Assembly: GCA_902727985.1 (NCBI GenBank)
Contig: CACVAY010000117.1
Coordinates: 16,064 to 80,063 of the forward strand
DNA length: 64,000 bases
Reading direction: 5' to 3'
Origin: an uncultured Thiotrichaceae bacterium
Lineage (GTDB): Bacteria > Pseudomonadota > Gammaproteobacteria > Thiotrichales > Thiotrichaceae
Below the pieces are notes generated by a model. That model saw nothing but the letters and a program-made list of their open reading frames with translations. It did no database searches and had not been told where the DNA came from. A program made the translations under genes and the position numbers. This document shows positions 25,353 to 35,679 of the stretch, in pieces. Every line of letters starts with the position of its first letter. Within the stretch, counting starts at the first letter, position 1.

Positions 25353-25510
25353 TCGTACAATAGTAGCACTAGTCCTATGAACGATTAAATAATCCTCTAA
25401 AGAGGTTTCCACATGCTCATTTAAGATGCCCATCCCAAGACACCCCAGATTGCTAGGGCATAACATAATTGCCCTATTTTCACTCATTACATCTACTTTA
25501 TTACTGACTG

Positions 25511-28201
25511 TTATTCCAATCTAATAGAAAAATCTAGCACCATTTGCTGCCCTGATTGCAAAGTAATCGATGCTCCGCTAACGCTCCCCGCTGCAATTGA
25601 GCCATCATCCCCAGCAACCCCACCAGTGATATTTCCATGCGTTGTTGATGCTGTACCGAAGAAACTTGTAAATACAGGCGCGGCATCATTGATGCGAACA
25701 TTATTGACGGGGGTAGAGCCTGCATTTGTCGCAGTGAGACGATACATAACACAGGATTGCGCGGGTACGGAGAAGGTTGATGAGCTATACCCTCCTTCAT
25801 CAACACCATTACAATCTGAGTCCAATGCTTGGGTTTTTACAATGTTTACATCCGCAGTACTGGCTGTCGTAATATCCGTTACATTGTCAGTAACCGCTGT
25901 ACCTGTACACGTTGCAGGGTTGCTATCACCATCGTCTTGATTACCTGTTACCGTAAGGGTAGTGGTATCAATACTACCAAGCGCCGCATTTGCAGGGGCA
26001 AACATCTTCACTAATATCGGGAAACTAGCACCGACTGCCAATGTTTGGTTTGTTAGTAAGGTATCGTCACTATCTAAAGCGCCATCATTGTTAACGTCTA
26101 AATAAATGACACTTGACCAGCCTGTCGTTGTATTGCTGCTCGCGACATCCAGACATTCTAGTGGCGTATTACCATTGTTGAAGATGCGATGGTTGTAAAC
26201 CACGGTGCCACCTGGCTCGATATTACCCACCTGATCAGGCTCAATGCCTACAGAAGGCTGTACCGAAATAACCACTGCATCAAACTTGATATCTTCTGCA
26301 TTGTTAGCACTTGAGAAAACCCGGAAGTAGATTGGATGCACCACACCATTACCACTAGCATCTACCGGTGTATCAACAGCCGCACATAGTTGCTTATTTC
26401 CTGCACCCGCTATATTTCCCGTCGCCGTAATTTCTGCACCGAGTGTAGAACAATCACCACTTCCACCGTCCCTATGGAATGTTACGTTCCAACCAGAATC
26501 CAGGCTCCCTGCAACAAAAGGCTTTTCTTTACTGTATTCCAAAATGTAATTGCGAACTTCCGTACCTTCATTGTTCACGTTCAACAAGAATACCGCCTGC
26601 TCGCCTGGAGCAACGGTCTTGGTCGTGACGGGTGAGCTCGCACTCTGCACGGTATCGTTTCCTGCCCCCAGGGTATTAGCTACATCGTTGGTTAAATCAA
26701 CAGTTTCAGCAACAATTGTCTGTAAATGATCAGTCACGGTATTGAAAACACTGCTATCAATTGAGGAGGTAGCCGTTTTAGTGACATCATAACCAGTTGA
26801 GCCCTCTTCTCCAGCAGGCAAGAAAGCTTTCAATACGACGGTGTAATAGGCATTAGGCTCTATCGGGCCAGTATCTTTTGTACCCTCACCATTAGTATCC
26901 AGCAAGGGGGTAAAACCATCGGATTTGAATAGCTGAAACACAGTTCCAGTTGGGAAAGTGTCGTTTGCAGTATCAATCGTCATTTCGAAGGTATCGACAG
27001 TATTACCCTTATTCCAGATAATATTGTTAAAACTCACAATAGAGCCTTGTGGGGCTGTCGCAACCGTGACCGATTCTCCTACTCCATCGGTAGCGTCTGT
27101 TATAGAACCGTTGGCTACCACTCCTGGCACTTCGAGCACTTCGAATGGCACTTTATTAGTGGGTAGTGGCGTAGAGCCACCATCGTAAGTGTATTCAGCC
27201 GTGTTATAGAGTATTTGTGCTTTCAAGTCAGACTTGATATTTACATCAAATGACAGTGTTCCAGAATCTCCTGCGGGTACGGAGGCAATAATCGCAGTGA
27301 GCTGAGTGGTACTATCCGAGCCTGTATTTTCAGCACCTTTTAGCAACCCCGTACAGCTTGCATCATAGGCACAGAAAATAATGGTATCGCCACTGCCCTG
27401 GCTATCTGATGGGCCAGCATCTGTTAACGCTAACGCTGATTCAACACTCCATTCACCGGAATTGCCTGCATAGGTCATTCCTGCAGGTAAAGCGTCGATC
27501 AAAGTAACGTTTGTTGCTGTTTGCGCACCGTTGTTGACATAGGACAAGGTGACTTTGTAAGTACCACTGGGTGATGCTCCTTCTGAGCCTGAAATGCTTT
27601 TAGTCACATCGATAACAGCCTGATCTGTCACTGTGACCTTATCAATATTGGTCTTTTCTTCTTCATCAGGAAGAAACTGACTTTTACCCTTTACTTCAAT
27701 ATCTCCCGTTGTACCTACACCGGCTCCTACAGGTACTTCGGCAGCGACCACAAAGTAGAATGCTTCACCTGCAGAAAGCAGATCTGTTTCTGTGATTGAT
27801 GTTGTTGAATCAGCAACACCATCACGGTTTTTATCTGCGTAGATTTGAAAACTACTAAAATCGTAACCATCGCCTGTTTGGTTAATAGCCGATAAGGTGT
27901 AGGTATCCTCCCCATTACCCGTATTCGTTAAGACATGTGGGAAATAGATGGTATTTCCAGCTGCGCCCTGTTTCTCCTGATTTTGAATCAGGTCCAGTGC
28001 GCCAACCTGTTGAATAACGGTTTCAACAATATTTGACGTTGCAAACTGGCTAACCCCCCCCGCATCTTTATAGGTTGCTGATGCCTGATTCTGGATCAAT
28101 GTGCCTGCTACAGGAGATGCAGCATATGCCATCATCGAGAAAAACATACTCAGCATGAGCAAGGCACTTAAGAATGGTTTATTGTTATTATTCTTCTTCA
28201 T
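25511..28201 (-). CDS. secreted DUF11-repeat protein (896 residues)
   Basis: I start at the ATG at 28201, which gives a signal peptide (MKKNNNNKPFLSALL to MMAYA); a TTG four codons upstream is less likely. The mature N-terminus SPVAGTLIQNQASATYKD, then NTIYFPHVLTNTGN, is shared with the 985-residue protein and with the barrel protein of this locus. A calcium-loop-like ADKNRDGVADS follows. DUF11 beta domains (VTLSYVNNGAQTATNV and similar) repeat through the protein, and the C-terminus ends in a DUF11-like SGQQMVLDFSIRLE with no anchor. It is last in the row behind the OmpA-type lipoprotein gene. A role as a surface-fibre or matrix subunit is inferred from context. Confidence 0.85.
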   Translation of the reverse strand: MKKNNNNKPFLSALLMLSMFFSMMAYAASPVAGTLIQNQASATYKDAGGVSQFATSNIVETVIQQVGALDLIQNQEKQGAAGNTIYFPHVLTNTGNGEDTYTLSAINQTGDGYDFSSFQIYADKNRDGVADSTTSITETDLLSAGEAFYFVVAAEVPVGAGVGTTGDIEVKGKSQFLPDEEEKTNIDKVTVTDQAVIDVTKSISGSEGASPSGTYKVTLSYVNNGAQTATNVTLIDALPAGMTYAGNSGEWSVESALALTDAGPSDSQGSGDTIIFCAYDASCTGLLKGAENTGSDSTTQLTAIIASVPAGDSGTLSFDVNIKSDLKAQILYNTAEYTYDGGSTPLPTNKVPFEVLEVPGVVANGSITDATDGVGESVTVATAPQGSIVSFNNIIWNKGNTVDTFEMTIDTANDTFPTGTVFQLFKSDGFTPLLDTNGEGTKDTGPIEPNAYYTVVLKAFLPAGEEGSTGYDVTKTATSSIDSSVFNTVTDHLQTIVAETVDLTNDVANTLGAGNDTVQSASSPVTTKTVAPGEQAVFLLNVNNEGTEVRNYILEYSKEKPFVAGSLDSGWNVTFHRDGGSGDCSTLGAEITATGNIAGAGNKQLCAAVDTPVDASGNGVVHPIYFRVFSSANNAEDIKFDAVVISVQPSVGIEPDQVGNIEPGGTVVYNHRIFNNGNTPLECLDVASSNTTTGWSSVIYLDVNNDGALDSDDTLLTNQTLAVGASFPILVKMFAPANAALGSIDTTTLTVTGNQDDGDSNPATCTGTAVTDNVTDITTASTADVNIVKTQALDSDCNGVDEGGYSSSTFSVPAQSCVMYRLTATNAGSTPVNNVRINDAAPVFTSFFGTASTTHGNITGGVAGDDGSIAAGSVSGASITLQSGQQMVLDFSIRLE

Positions 28202-28260
28202 GTTAGCAACCAATTTTATGATTTTATAGAGAGATAAAACTCTCTTTCTCTTTATTATTC

Positions 28261-28292
28261 ATCCCCTCAACAACTCATAGGGTTGAGGGGAT
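28261..28292. terminator. 11-bp perfect hairpin between OmpA-type and DUF11 genes
   Basis: ATCCCCTCAAC and GTTGAGGGGAT around a 10-nt loop. The T-run follows on the plus strand, where there is no gene to terminate; on the minus strand A residues precede the stem. Within the minus-strand operon it may instead protect or partly terminate the upstream mRNA, which would set the ratio of platform to subunit. Confidence 0.5.
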
Positions 28293-28300
28293 TTTTGTTC

Positions 28301-28897
28301 CTATCGTACAGGAGAAGGTGCAATAAACGGAGAACTCTCAGGACGAACTTTCAATGCCATAGGACGCCCATCTTCATCCAATAACATCATCTCCACGCGT
28401 CGATTGATTTGACGATCTTTCACCGAGTCACCCAAAATAGGTAACTCCTCACCCAGTGCAGATACAAGAATACGATTATCTGCAATACCCATCGTATGCA
28501 AGTAATCCACAACCATTGCCTCTCTCCGTGTCGCCAAGCTTTTGTTGTAACGGGTACTGCCTTTTTGATCCGTAAATGATTGGATATTGACTTTGGCTTG
28601 AGGATATTTTTTCATAATGGCAACATTCTGTGCCAATCGCTTGGTTTCTTGAGCATTTAGATTTGATTTATCAAAGCCGAAATATACCGCAGGCTCCCAA
28701 TGTAAACCCTCCATATCCACTTGCTTTATCTTCACGACTTCTTTGATGACTTGTTTTTCCACCACTTTCTCAATAATTTTTGCCTTTGGTAAATCGCAAT
28801 TCTTATCATATTTGGCAAATAATTCATCATTCGTGGCACAACCACTGAATGATATCAAAGCGACCGAACTGATGAATGTTAAGGTTTTATTATTCAT
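28301..28897 (-). CDS. OmpA-family peptidoglycan-binding lipoprotein
   Basis: 198 residues from the ATG at 28897, preceded by AAGGA. A lipobox SFSGC (Cys20) follows a short hydrophobic signal, so the protein should be lipidated. A helical linker rich in Val/Lys (KIIEKVVEKQVIKEVVKIKQ) leads to an OmpA-like domain: VYFGFDKSNLNAQE, the QSFTDQKGSTRYNKSLATRR segment, and INRRVEMML near the end. Such domains bind diaminopimelate peptidoglycan. The TDQKGS loop replaces the common GHTDxxG. It lies 91 bp downstream of the outer-membrane barrel gene, so it probably fastens that barrel or its fibre to the cell wall. It is separate from the housekeeping pal gene at 43757-44425. Confidence 0.88.
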   Translation of the reverse strand: MNNKTLTFISSVALISFSGCATNDELFAKYDKNCDLPKAKIIEKVVEKQVIKEVVKIKQVDMEGLHWEPAVYFGFDKSNLNAQETKRLAQNVAIMKKYPQAKVNIQSFTDQKGSTRYNKSLATRREAMVVDYLHTMGIADNRILVSALGEELPILGDSVKDRQINRRVEMMLLDEDGRPMALKVRPESSPFIAPSPVR

Positions 28898-28987
28898 TAT
28901 TATTTCCTTTTTAACCGGTTTACCCACATCACTCTCTGTATTTATCAAGAGATATGTTGAGCAAGCACATTGGTTACTAAATGGTTA

Positions 28988-31900
28988 TTATTCTTGTTCA
29001 CTGAGCCATTCAAGACTATTTTCATCAAACTTATATTGAAGACCTAAATACGCCCCTTCTTTGTTATATTCTTGCGTATCCAGATCATCTTCTTTAAAGC
29101 CAATGACATTATATCCAACCCCTATCCGTAGATTCTCACGCACGAGGTAGTTTGCTCCCAATCCCAAGGAATACTGTTGTTCAGCCAGCCCGTCAGTTCC
29201 AAGAACACCACCATGTATATCTACATCCCAACGTTTGTTAACATCCCAAATTACTCGGCCATCAAACAACAAGGCATCAGCCGTTGCACTAACACCGCCT
29301 TTTTCGCATGTTTCAGCTTTACCACCAGCACGACCTGAAATAAGAATATCTTCTTTAATTTCATAGTTCTGATGTGTTGATAGAATATGCGCGGTACAGT
29401 CACCTTCGGTCTCATTGCCACGTTCCAATTTATTCTCGTAGAAGAACAGCATATTGTGTTTGTTGTTTGTACGAGGACGATGCGACAAACCTACAGTGAA
29501 TGTACTTGTAGTATGCGTTTCTCCTGTCTCAGGGTCATCAATACGCAGTGATTCACGCACTAGTCCACTCCAATCCTTGTTGATTCTCGCCACATACGAT
29601 CCTTCGATACCATAGTAAATGCGATCATCATCTTTACGTGCTTCCAGGCGACCTAGTTTGCGATGGTTACTATCACGCGCATCTTTTAAGCCCATTGAAA
29701 TAGCGACTGAATCATTGCCATCACCTTCAAGGTTTTTAACAAGCTCTACACGTGGTGAGACTGACAGGCCCTTTTCTAGCTCGTAGGTTCCACGAATACC
29801 GGAAGCCGTTTCAAGATCACGTCCATCGGTCACACCGCGTAAACGATATTCTGAGTAGAGTTCTGTTGACTTAAATACATCCGACTTCACACCAATCGAC
29901 AGGGTATCGCGCTCATCAGTGATACTTAATCCCCCCACACCCGTCAAACTATTGATCCGTTCTGCACGTCCGTACACATGAATATGCTCATGCACCTCCA
30001 TTTCCCCCCCGAGAGAGATACGCTTACGATCTGAGCGACCAATATCTTGCTCATATTCCGTGCTGATATTACCCGCACGCCCCAGTAGCTCAATAGGTCG
30101 TTTTACACCAACGATGAAGGTTGTGAAACTATCACTATCAGCGGTATTTTTCTGACGAATATGACGCGTACCCGCCTTAAGTGTCCAGTCGCCTTGCTTA
30201 ATATTTGCACTGATACCCGCACTTTGTTCAGTCGCCTTCGTATCCACAGCTTTACTGCTTATCGCATCAAGCTCCACTGACACCTTGTCGTTGATTTTCT
30301 CTTTATGAGTCATGCGAACTTCTTCACGACCTTCCGAGATACCACCTGACTGGTTATCGAAACCGACATCCGCTCTTCCATAGCTGAATTGGGTGCTTGA
30401 ATTACTCCACTTCTGATCTACACCAATACGCAATGCCTCACCATCCTGCTTAGTTGCATCCTCATGACTCATCGTCGCAACACTGGCTGTAACACGGGTA
30501 TTGTTGGACTTATACTCACCGCTGATACCCGTGATGGTATTTCCATCCACTGAATTCTCATCTTGCGTATGGCTAACCCCTACATTCAGCTCATCCGTTA
30601 CTTGATGATTCAAACGCACACCTGCCATTAAATAGTCATTACCGTTATTTTCTACATCATAACTAACACGAATGTATACCGGATTGAAGTTTTCGTCTTG
30701 TGCCGGAATAGAATCCGTAAAGCTTAAATCGCCCGTTTGATCATCGAGGATATAGTCACCGAATCGTGTTAATGGCTCAACACTCATAACCACACCTGGG
30801 TTATCACGGGAAAAGGTTACAATTTCTACAACTTCACTATTACGAACAATCGGGTATCTATCAATACGATAGTTAAATGCTGTGCCTTGGCCACGAATTT
30901 CCTCAGTCAGATGATTTTCTTCTAACTCAGCAGCAAAGACCTGTAAACGCGTTTTTCCGTCATCGATAATGGCATTTGCGCCCGTCAAACTACGTTGTAC
31001 ACGCGCGACATTTTCCGTTTGCTGATAAGAATCTGTTAAGTAGTCCCCCCACATAACGCTACTCTTATCTTTTTCAAGCTTCGCATACACTTTGCTGCGC
31101 GATTGCGCCTCATAACCACGACGAGAGTCATCTCCATAAATGGGGTAAAAGCTATTCGGGTTGATATCACGGAAGCGCTCACCATCACTATCCTTATCCG
31201 TATCGATAGACATCGTAAGATGCCTATCACCTTTTACTTTGCCTTTAAGGAAAACGGCCGCGCGACCGTGTAATTTCACCCTGTCACGCTGGCTGTCTGG
31301 CGCATTATCGCGATCATCAAAGCCGATGTTCTTATTGCCCCGAATATCAATAATACCTGCTGCAACCAAGGGTCTAAGGGGTGCTACAAACGTAATGTCT
31401 TCCGTCACTTTTAGCCCATTCATACTGGCACGAATCTTAATATCTCCCGTGTGTTCAGAGCTTCTCAAATGAACAATGCGTTCACCATTGGTAATACGTA
31501 CCTGTTTACCGGGTGTTTTATCCTGAATATCACGCTCTACAAACGATCCATCTGTAGCTTCAAGCGTGACGAACTGCACACCACGTGCAGGATAGTCATT
31601 CTTATCCCTGATTTTGATTTTCACTGGTAAATAGGAGCGTCCACCATCTGCTGCAAGCTGGTCTTTCTCTAGCTCAAAACTGATAGATTCAGGTCGATCA
31701 GGGCGTTTGAAGGTATGCTTTGCCAAGGTTCTCATATTGCCAAATGGATCTTTTGCTGCAATTTCGACAATATTTTCACCAGGCTGAAGTTCTACGCCGT
31801 ACCATGCAACCACTTGCGCTTTTTCCCGTTTGTTTGCAATGCGCTCACCGATTTGCTGGTTAGACACAGAACGTCCATTCACAACCAACGTAGGTGTTAG

Positions 31901-34900
31901 ACCACCACGCACCACAGCCATGAAACGTCCATCTAAACTCGTGTCACCTGTTGGCCAGAGCCATTTGCCTGCTTTAGCTTCTTTGCGAGTGACAGTCTTC
32001 ACCACCTCTTGCGCTCTGGGCATCGGAATTGAACCAATGGGCGCTTCCAGACGGTCAATCACTGCCATCGGCAACCGCTCGTATACCGTTGATTCACGAG
32101 TCGTGGTGATATTGTTCGCTTTCAGCCGAGTTTGCAGCGCATCCAGCCCTTTTTTTCTCAAACTGAATCCCAATCTGACGGTATGAAAATCGCCTAACGG
32201 ATAGATGTACGCTTCATTTCTAAGCCCTTCGGGCAACTGATTCAAGGTAAACTCGGCCGCAGATTTAGTTAGAAACTTTTCAAGCTGCAAGGCATAGCCC
32301 CGTGCAATCATGGCTTTATTTTTTATGTGATTCTGCTGACTGGAACCGCCATTCTGGCCTTCAGCGTTGAAACCAACGGTACCATTCGATAAATCGCCAT
32401 CAGCCCCCGTTTTACGACGCAGGTCATCAACCACATAACTACGGTTCGGATCATACTTTTCTGCATTTTCTAGCATCCAATCAGTACGTCCCATGTTTCG
32501 TGCTTTAATTTGATCATAGACATATTGCACATCTTCTTTCGGACAAGATGCCACAAAATCAGCACGGTGGAATTCACCTTTCACCATGTCAACCAAACGA
32601 CTGCCCGGATCTGCCATATGACGATTATCTGTCGGCTTTAATGACAAGCCATCGGGAAGTGTGATGGGGTCAACCTTAATAACATGATTACCTGGCTCGA
32701 TACCATACAAGCTGTATTGACCATTACCATCGGTAATGACCCAAGTACCATTTTCCATATACAGCTTTACGCCCCCGATTGGCCATTCACCCTCGCTCTG
32801 TTTATCGTCACAATCGGTATCAACAAAAACTTTACCAAAGACGATACCATTGTTGGCTAATACGCCATCTTGAGCAATGCTTACTGTGGCACGTGATGTG
32901 TTTGAAGTAATCAGCGCAGACGTTAAGGAAGCGCCTGTGGCAACCACCGAGTTGGTTCCATCACCGTCAATTGCTCCTGCTGATACGCGCACTTTATACG
33001 TCAGGACATGAGGTTCACGATCCAGTACACCATCAGCTTCACCCTCAAGAAAGGGGAGATTGACGAAGTGTAGGTTAGGCCCTGGCGCACCAACAGGATC
33101 TCCAACCAATTTCCCATCCAAAAAGGTGGTGTCGTTCACATAACGGAAGCCATAGGGTAGAGTATCTTTCAATGAAACGGCATACAGTCTTTGTGGCGTT
33201 TTATTCTCGATTTTAACACTATAGGTTAAAAACTCACCAACCCCTACCTCAGAGTCTTCGGCACTCTTCGTCAAGATCAAGGTATCCCCAAGACCAGGAT
33301 TAAACAGTAATGCTGGATCTGCCGGCACATCCACAACCAGTGGTGGATCACCAGCACTCAGAGTAAATATCCCTGTATTGGCTGGAGTACCTTCATACCC
33401 TTCTTGACCATAAGAATATTGGTTGACAACGCGATCAATGAAAGCTTCGGGAGGGATTGTACTGGGTACTGAGTACCCCGCAGGGGACGTTACATCAATA
33501 TAATAATCACCCGCATATAAGAAGGGGAACTGGTATCTGCCATCATCGGCTGTGGTTTGTACCTCATAAGGCAAATTGGTAATAGGATCTAAAGCCACTG
33601 TACCATCCGCATTACGCACAATGACTGTCGCACCTTCCACAGGAGTATTAAATACTGAATCAAATACTACACCCAATGGATCAATCAATGCCGCATCAGT
33701 GAGTACCGTTCCCGTACCAGGCTCAGCACCAATAGTACGCACCTCTAAACCACCATCGGGTGAACCTTGAATAACACAGTTATTATCTGATGATGTGTAA
33801 TCAGGTGTACTTGCTGCAAACGGGCATGTTCTGCCAGCCCCCTGATCGCTTGCAGATAAACGTATTGGACTCAAATTACGAAAAACACCTGTATTTGGGC
33901 CTGTTTCCAGCATTTTTACAATTAAAGTATCTCCAGTTTTGGAAATCACTTCTACAGAGTAACTATCAACCGTATCTATATCTGTGTTATAGGCACTTGA
34001 GTGCATTTCAATATATACGCCATCCATAGTTGGATCATAAGGTCTAATACCATTGTCTAAAGCATAGTAGGTGGCATCCTCAAGATCAGTTGTACTTGCG
34101 AAATCTGGAGCCTCTCCATCCCGCTTGTTGCTAAGACTTGGCGTTAAAAAAAGAATCTCAGCATCATCACCCGAGCCACTTGTTTCCCCTGTTCCAGACG
34201 TGACTTTGTCGGCAACCACCGTTGTACATACTTCATTACTGGTGAAGTCTTTCTGAGTATCATCGTTAAACTCAAAATAAGCCTCATTGAGAATGATACT
34301 GGTCGTTGGATTGCTATCAACAACCACTGAAAATTCCAACTTGCCACTTTGGTTACTATCCAATTGCTCAACCGGAATATATAGGCCCACTTTACTGATG
34401 AGATTTACGCCATCCCAGTTAGAAAAACGACTCCAGCGGTTGGTATCTTCATCGCTTTTAAGTTGCACAAGCGGAATCGCTTGTGACGGTGCGAACACAA
34501 TTTCTGTCGTATTTCTTAGGGTCGTATTCGGAGGAATAACATTCTCTAGTACTGCGCCCGCAATCGCAGTACCGTCAATTTCGTATGCTCTTGCTATGGG
34601 TCTTTGTGACCCCGTGTTAGTAAAACGAATGCCGTAATCTAGCGTTTCTAAAGCACGTACGGCTGAGCCACAGGCGGGAAGAACACTATTGTAGATCGTA
34701 AGATTAGCACCTATAACGATATCTACAACATCGGTATTTTTTACAATCATTTCTGGGTGCCCCAAAGGCTCCACAGTGATATCCACATGATGTAATTCGC
34801 CAGCTTGTTGTGTTGGCTGTGTTTGCCCAACAATAACGAATCCAAATAAGCGGCCAGGCAGCACTTCAGGCAGCAAGTAACAAGTACTTCCTATCGTCGC

Positions 34901-35344
34901 TGTTCCTGTACAGGCGATGGGAGAAATGACCGGCTCTCCTGCATCAGCAATACCATTACCGTTTTTATCTGCGTAAAGCGTGAGGTTTTGTAGATCAGCA
35001 TCATCAGAGGCATCTTGCTTTACCTCCAATTGGTACTCTGATTTTATATTGCCTGTATTCGTCAGACGATGTGGCAAACTTACCTGCTGGCCCGCAGTAG
35101 CATGAATGATATTATCTCTATTGAGCTCTAAGGCAAATAATTCCGCAACGATAATGAGCGATTCATTTGAGAACATTGTCTTGGTTCGACCATCTGCCGT
35201 ATCAAACCATGAGATTTCAGCTCTATTACTAATTTCTTGTCCTGCAGGCACCATCGCAGCCTTTAGCGGAATAGAAAGCATCAACAGCGTCACCATTGAT
35301 AGCACGAGAAATCCGATTAGCCAGTTGGGGGCACTTCTTGGCAT
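28988..35344 (-). CDS. giant DUF11/SdrD-B/Ig protein with C-terminal outer-membrane beta-barrel
   Basis: About 2118 residues from the ATG at 35344 (signal peptide NWLIGFLVLSMVTLLMLSI to LKA); an upstream ATG at 35410 would add 22 residues. The N-terminal module (VPAGQEISNRAEISWFD, VSLPHRLTNTGN, ADKNGNGIADAGEP) is shared with the two large DUF11 proteins of the locus. SdrD-B-like domains lie near 548 and 831, a DUF11 domain at about 685-818, and an invasin-like Ig domain at about 1218-1315. From about 1325 to the end, alternating amphipathic strands (for example YGIEGSYVARI, LGLGANYLVRENLRIGVGY, GAYLGLQYKF) indicate a large barrel. I infer an outer-membrane platform that anchors or exports the DUF11 subunits. 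I know no characterised homolog. Confidence 0.82.
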   Translation of the reverse strand: MPRSAPNWLIGFLVLSMVTLLMLSIPLKAAMVPAGQEISNRAEISWFDTADGRTKTMFSNESLIIVAELFALELNRDNIIHATAGQQVSLPHRLTNTGNIKSEYQLEVKQDASDDADLQNLTLYADKNGNGIADAGEPVISPIACTGTATIGSTCYLLPEVLPGRLFGFVIVGQTQPTQQAGELHHVDITVEPLGHPEMIVKNTDVVDIVIGANLTIYNSVLPACGSAVRALETLDYGIRFTNTGSQRPIARAYEIDGTAIAGAVLENVIPPNTTLRNTTEIVFAPSQAIPLVQLKSDEDTNRWSRFSNWDGVNLISKVGLYIPVEQLDSNQSGKLEFSVVVDSNPTTSIILNEAYFEFNDDTQKDFTSNEVCTTVVADKVTSGTGETSGSGDDAEILFLTPSLSNKRDGEAPDFASTTDLEDATYYALDNGIRPYDPTMDGVYIEMHSSAYNTDIDTVDSYSVEVISKTGDTLIVKMLETGPNTGVFRNLSPIRLSASDQGAGRTCPFAASTPDYTSSDNNCVIQGSPDGGLEVRTIGAEPGTGTVLTDAALIDPLGVVFDSVFNTPVEGATVIVRNADGTVALDPITNLPYEVQTTADDGRYQFPFLYAGDYYIDVTSPAGYSVPSTIPPEAFIDRVVNQYSYGQEGYEGTPANTGIFTLSAGDPPLVVDVPADPALLFNPGLGDTLILTKSAEDSEVGVGEFLTYSVKIENKTPQRLYAVSLKDTLPYGFRYVNDTTFLDGKLVGDPVGAPGPNLHFVNLPFLEGEADGVLDREPHVLTYKVRVSAGAIDGDGTNSVVATGASLTSALITSNTSRATVSIAQDGVLANNGIVFGKVFVDTDCDDKQSEGEWPIGGVKLYMENGTWVITDGNGQYSLYGIEPGNHVIKVDPITLPDGLSLKPTDNRHMADPGSRLVDMVKGEFHRADFVASCPKEDVQYVYDQIKARNMGRTDWMLENAEKYDPNRSYVVDDLRRKTGADGDLSNGTVGFNAEGQNGGSSQQNHIKNKAMIARGYALQLEKFLTKSAAEFTLNQLPEGLRNEAYIYPLGDFHTVRLGFSLRKKGLDALQTRLKANNITTTRESTVYERLPMAVIDRLEAPIGSIPMPRAQEVVKTVTRKEAKAGKWLWPTGDTSLDGRFMAVVRGGLTPTLVVNGRSVSNQQIGERIANKREKAQVVAWYGVELQPGENIVEIAAKDPFGNMRTLAKHTFKRPDRPESISFELEKDQLAADGGRSYLPVKIKIRDKNDYPARGVQFVTLEATDGSFVERDIQDKTPGKQVRITNGERIVHLRSSEHTGDIKIRASMNGLKVTEDITFVAPLRPLVAAGIIDIRGNKNIGFDDRDNAPDSQRDRVKLHGRAAVFLKGKVKGDRHLTMSIDTDKDSDGERFRDINPNSFYPIYGDDSRRGYEAQSRSKVYAKLEKDKSSVMWGDYLTDSYQQTENVARVQRSLTGANAIIDDGKTRLQVFAAELEENHLTEEIRGQGTAFNYRIDRYPIVRNSEVVEIVTFSRDNPGVVMSVEPLTRFGDYILDDQTGDLSFTDSIPAQDENFNPVYIRVSYDVENNGNDYLMAGVRLNHQVTDELNVGVSHTQDENSVDGNTITGISGEYKSNNTRVTASVATMSHEDATKQDGEALRIGVDQKWSNSSTQFSYGRADVGFDNQSGGISEGREEVRMTHKEKINDKVSVELDAISSKAVDTKATEQSAGISANIKQGDWTLKAGTRHIRQKNTADSDSFTTFIVGVKRPIELLGRAGNISTEYEQDIGRSDRKRISLGGEMEVHEHIHVYGRAERINSLTGVGGLSITDERDTLSIGVKSDVFKSTELYSEYRLRGVTDGRDLETASGIRGTYELEKGLSVSPRVELVKNLEGDGNDSVAISMGLKDARDSNHRKLGRLEARKDDDRIYYGIEGSYVARINKDWSGLVRESLRIDDPETGETHTTSTFTVGLSHRPRTNNKHNMLFFYENKLERGNETEGDCTAHILSTHQNYEIKEDILISGRAGGKAETCEKGGVSATADALLFDGRVIWDVNKRWDVDIHGGVLGTDGLAEQQYSLGLGANYLVRENLRIGVGYNVIGFKEDDLDTQEYNKEGAYLGLQYKFDENSLEWLSEQE

Positions 35345-35445
35345 GTTGTTCACCACTTTATTATTCTTTTTATTTATTAATAACTTAATGACAACGATAG
35401 ACATCAGCATTAGTTATGATTTTTGCGAACGTACTTTTTATATAA

Positions 35446-35646
35446 CTTCATAGTCAATACACACTTCCTAACACTCAAGGAAACATAATTGATCATGTCA
35501 ATTTAGCCCGCACAACTCTCAGTAAACTTGAGGAAGGTGACAGTCGATTGTTGTCAAACCGGACTTCAAACTTACTGAGAGTTATGCGCAACTACATTGA
35601 TATTTGCTTGGCAAAGCGTCAGGGAAATTCATACGACTTTCCCTAA
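35446..35646 (+). pseudogene. possible HTH (XRE-type) regulator relic, plus strand
   Basis: The plus strand has an open stretch without a good start that reads NLARTTLSKLEEGDSRLL, then LLRVMRNYIDICLAKRQG and DFP before TAA. This resembles the second half of an XRE-type helix-turn-helix (typical pattern SRxTLSKLExGD...LLRVLRALG). The first half is missing. The same DNA carries a 12-bp inverted repeat, AACTCTCAGTAA (35514-35525) and TTACTGAGAGTT (35572-35583). It lies in the 335-bp gap between two minus-strand genes of the DUF11 locus, which holds nothing else I can name. Confidence 0.45.
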
Positions 35647-35679
35647 CGCCTAGACTTACATTTACTGCCTAGCTAATGA

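Noticed and set aside
25272-25487. 71-codon minus-strand frame upstream of the DinJ-like gene
   Set aside because: It overlaps the antitoxin start and its operator, has no family features, and its composition looks like a chance frame. A 7-bp hairpin TAGGGCA/TGCCCTA inside it has no T-run.
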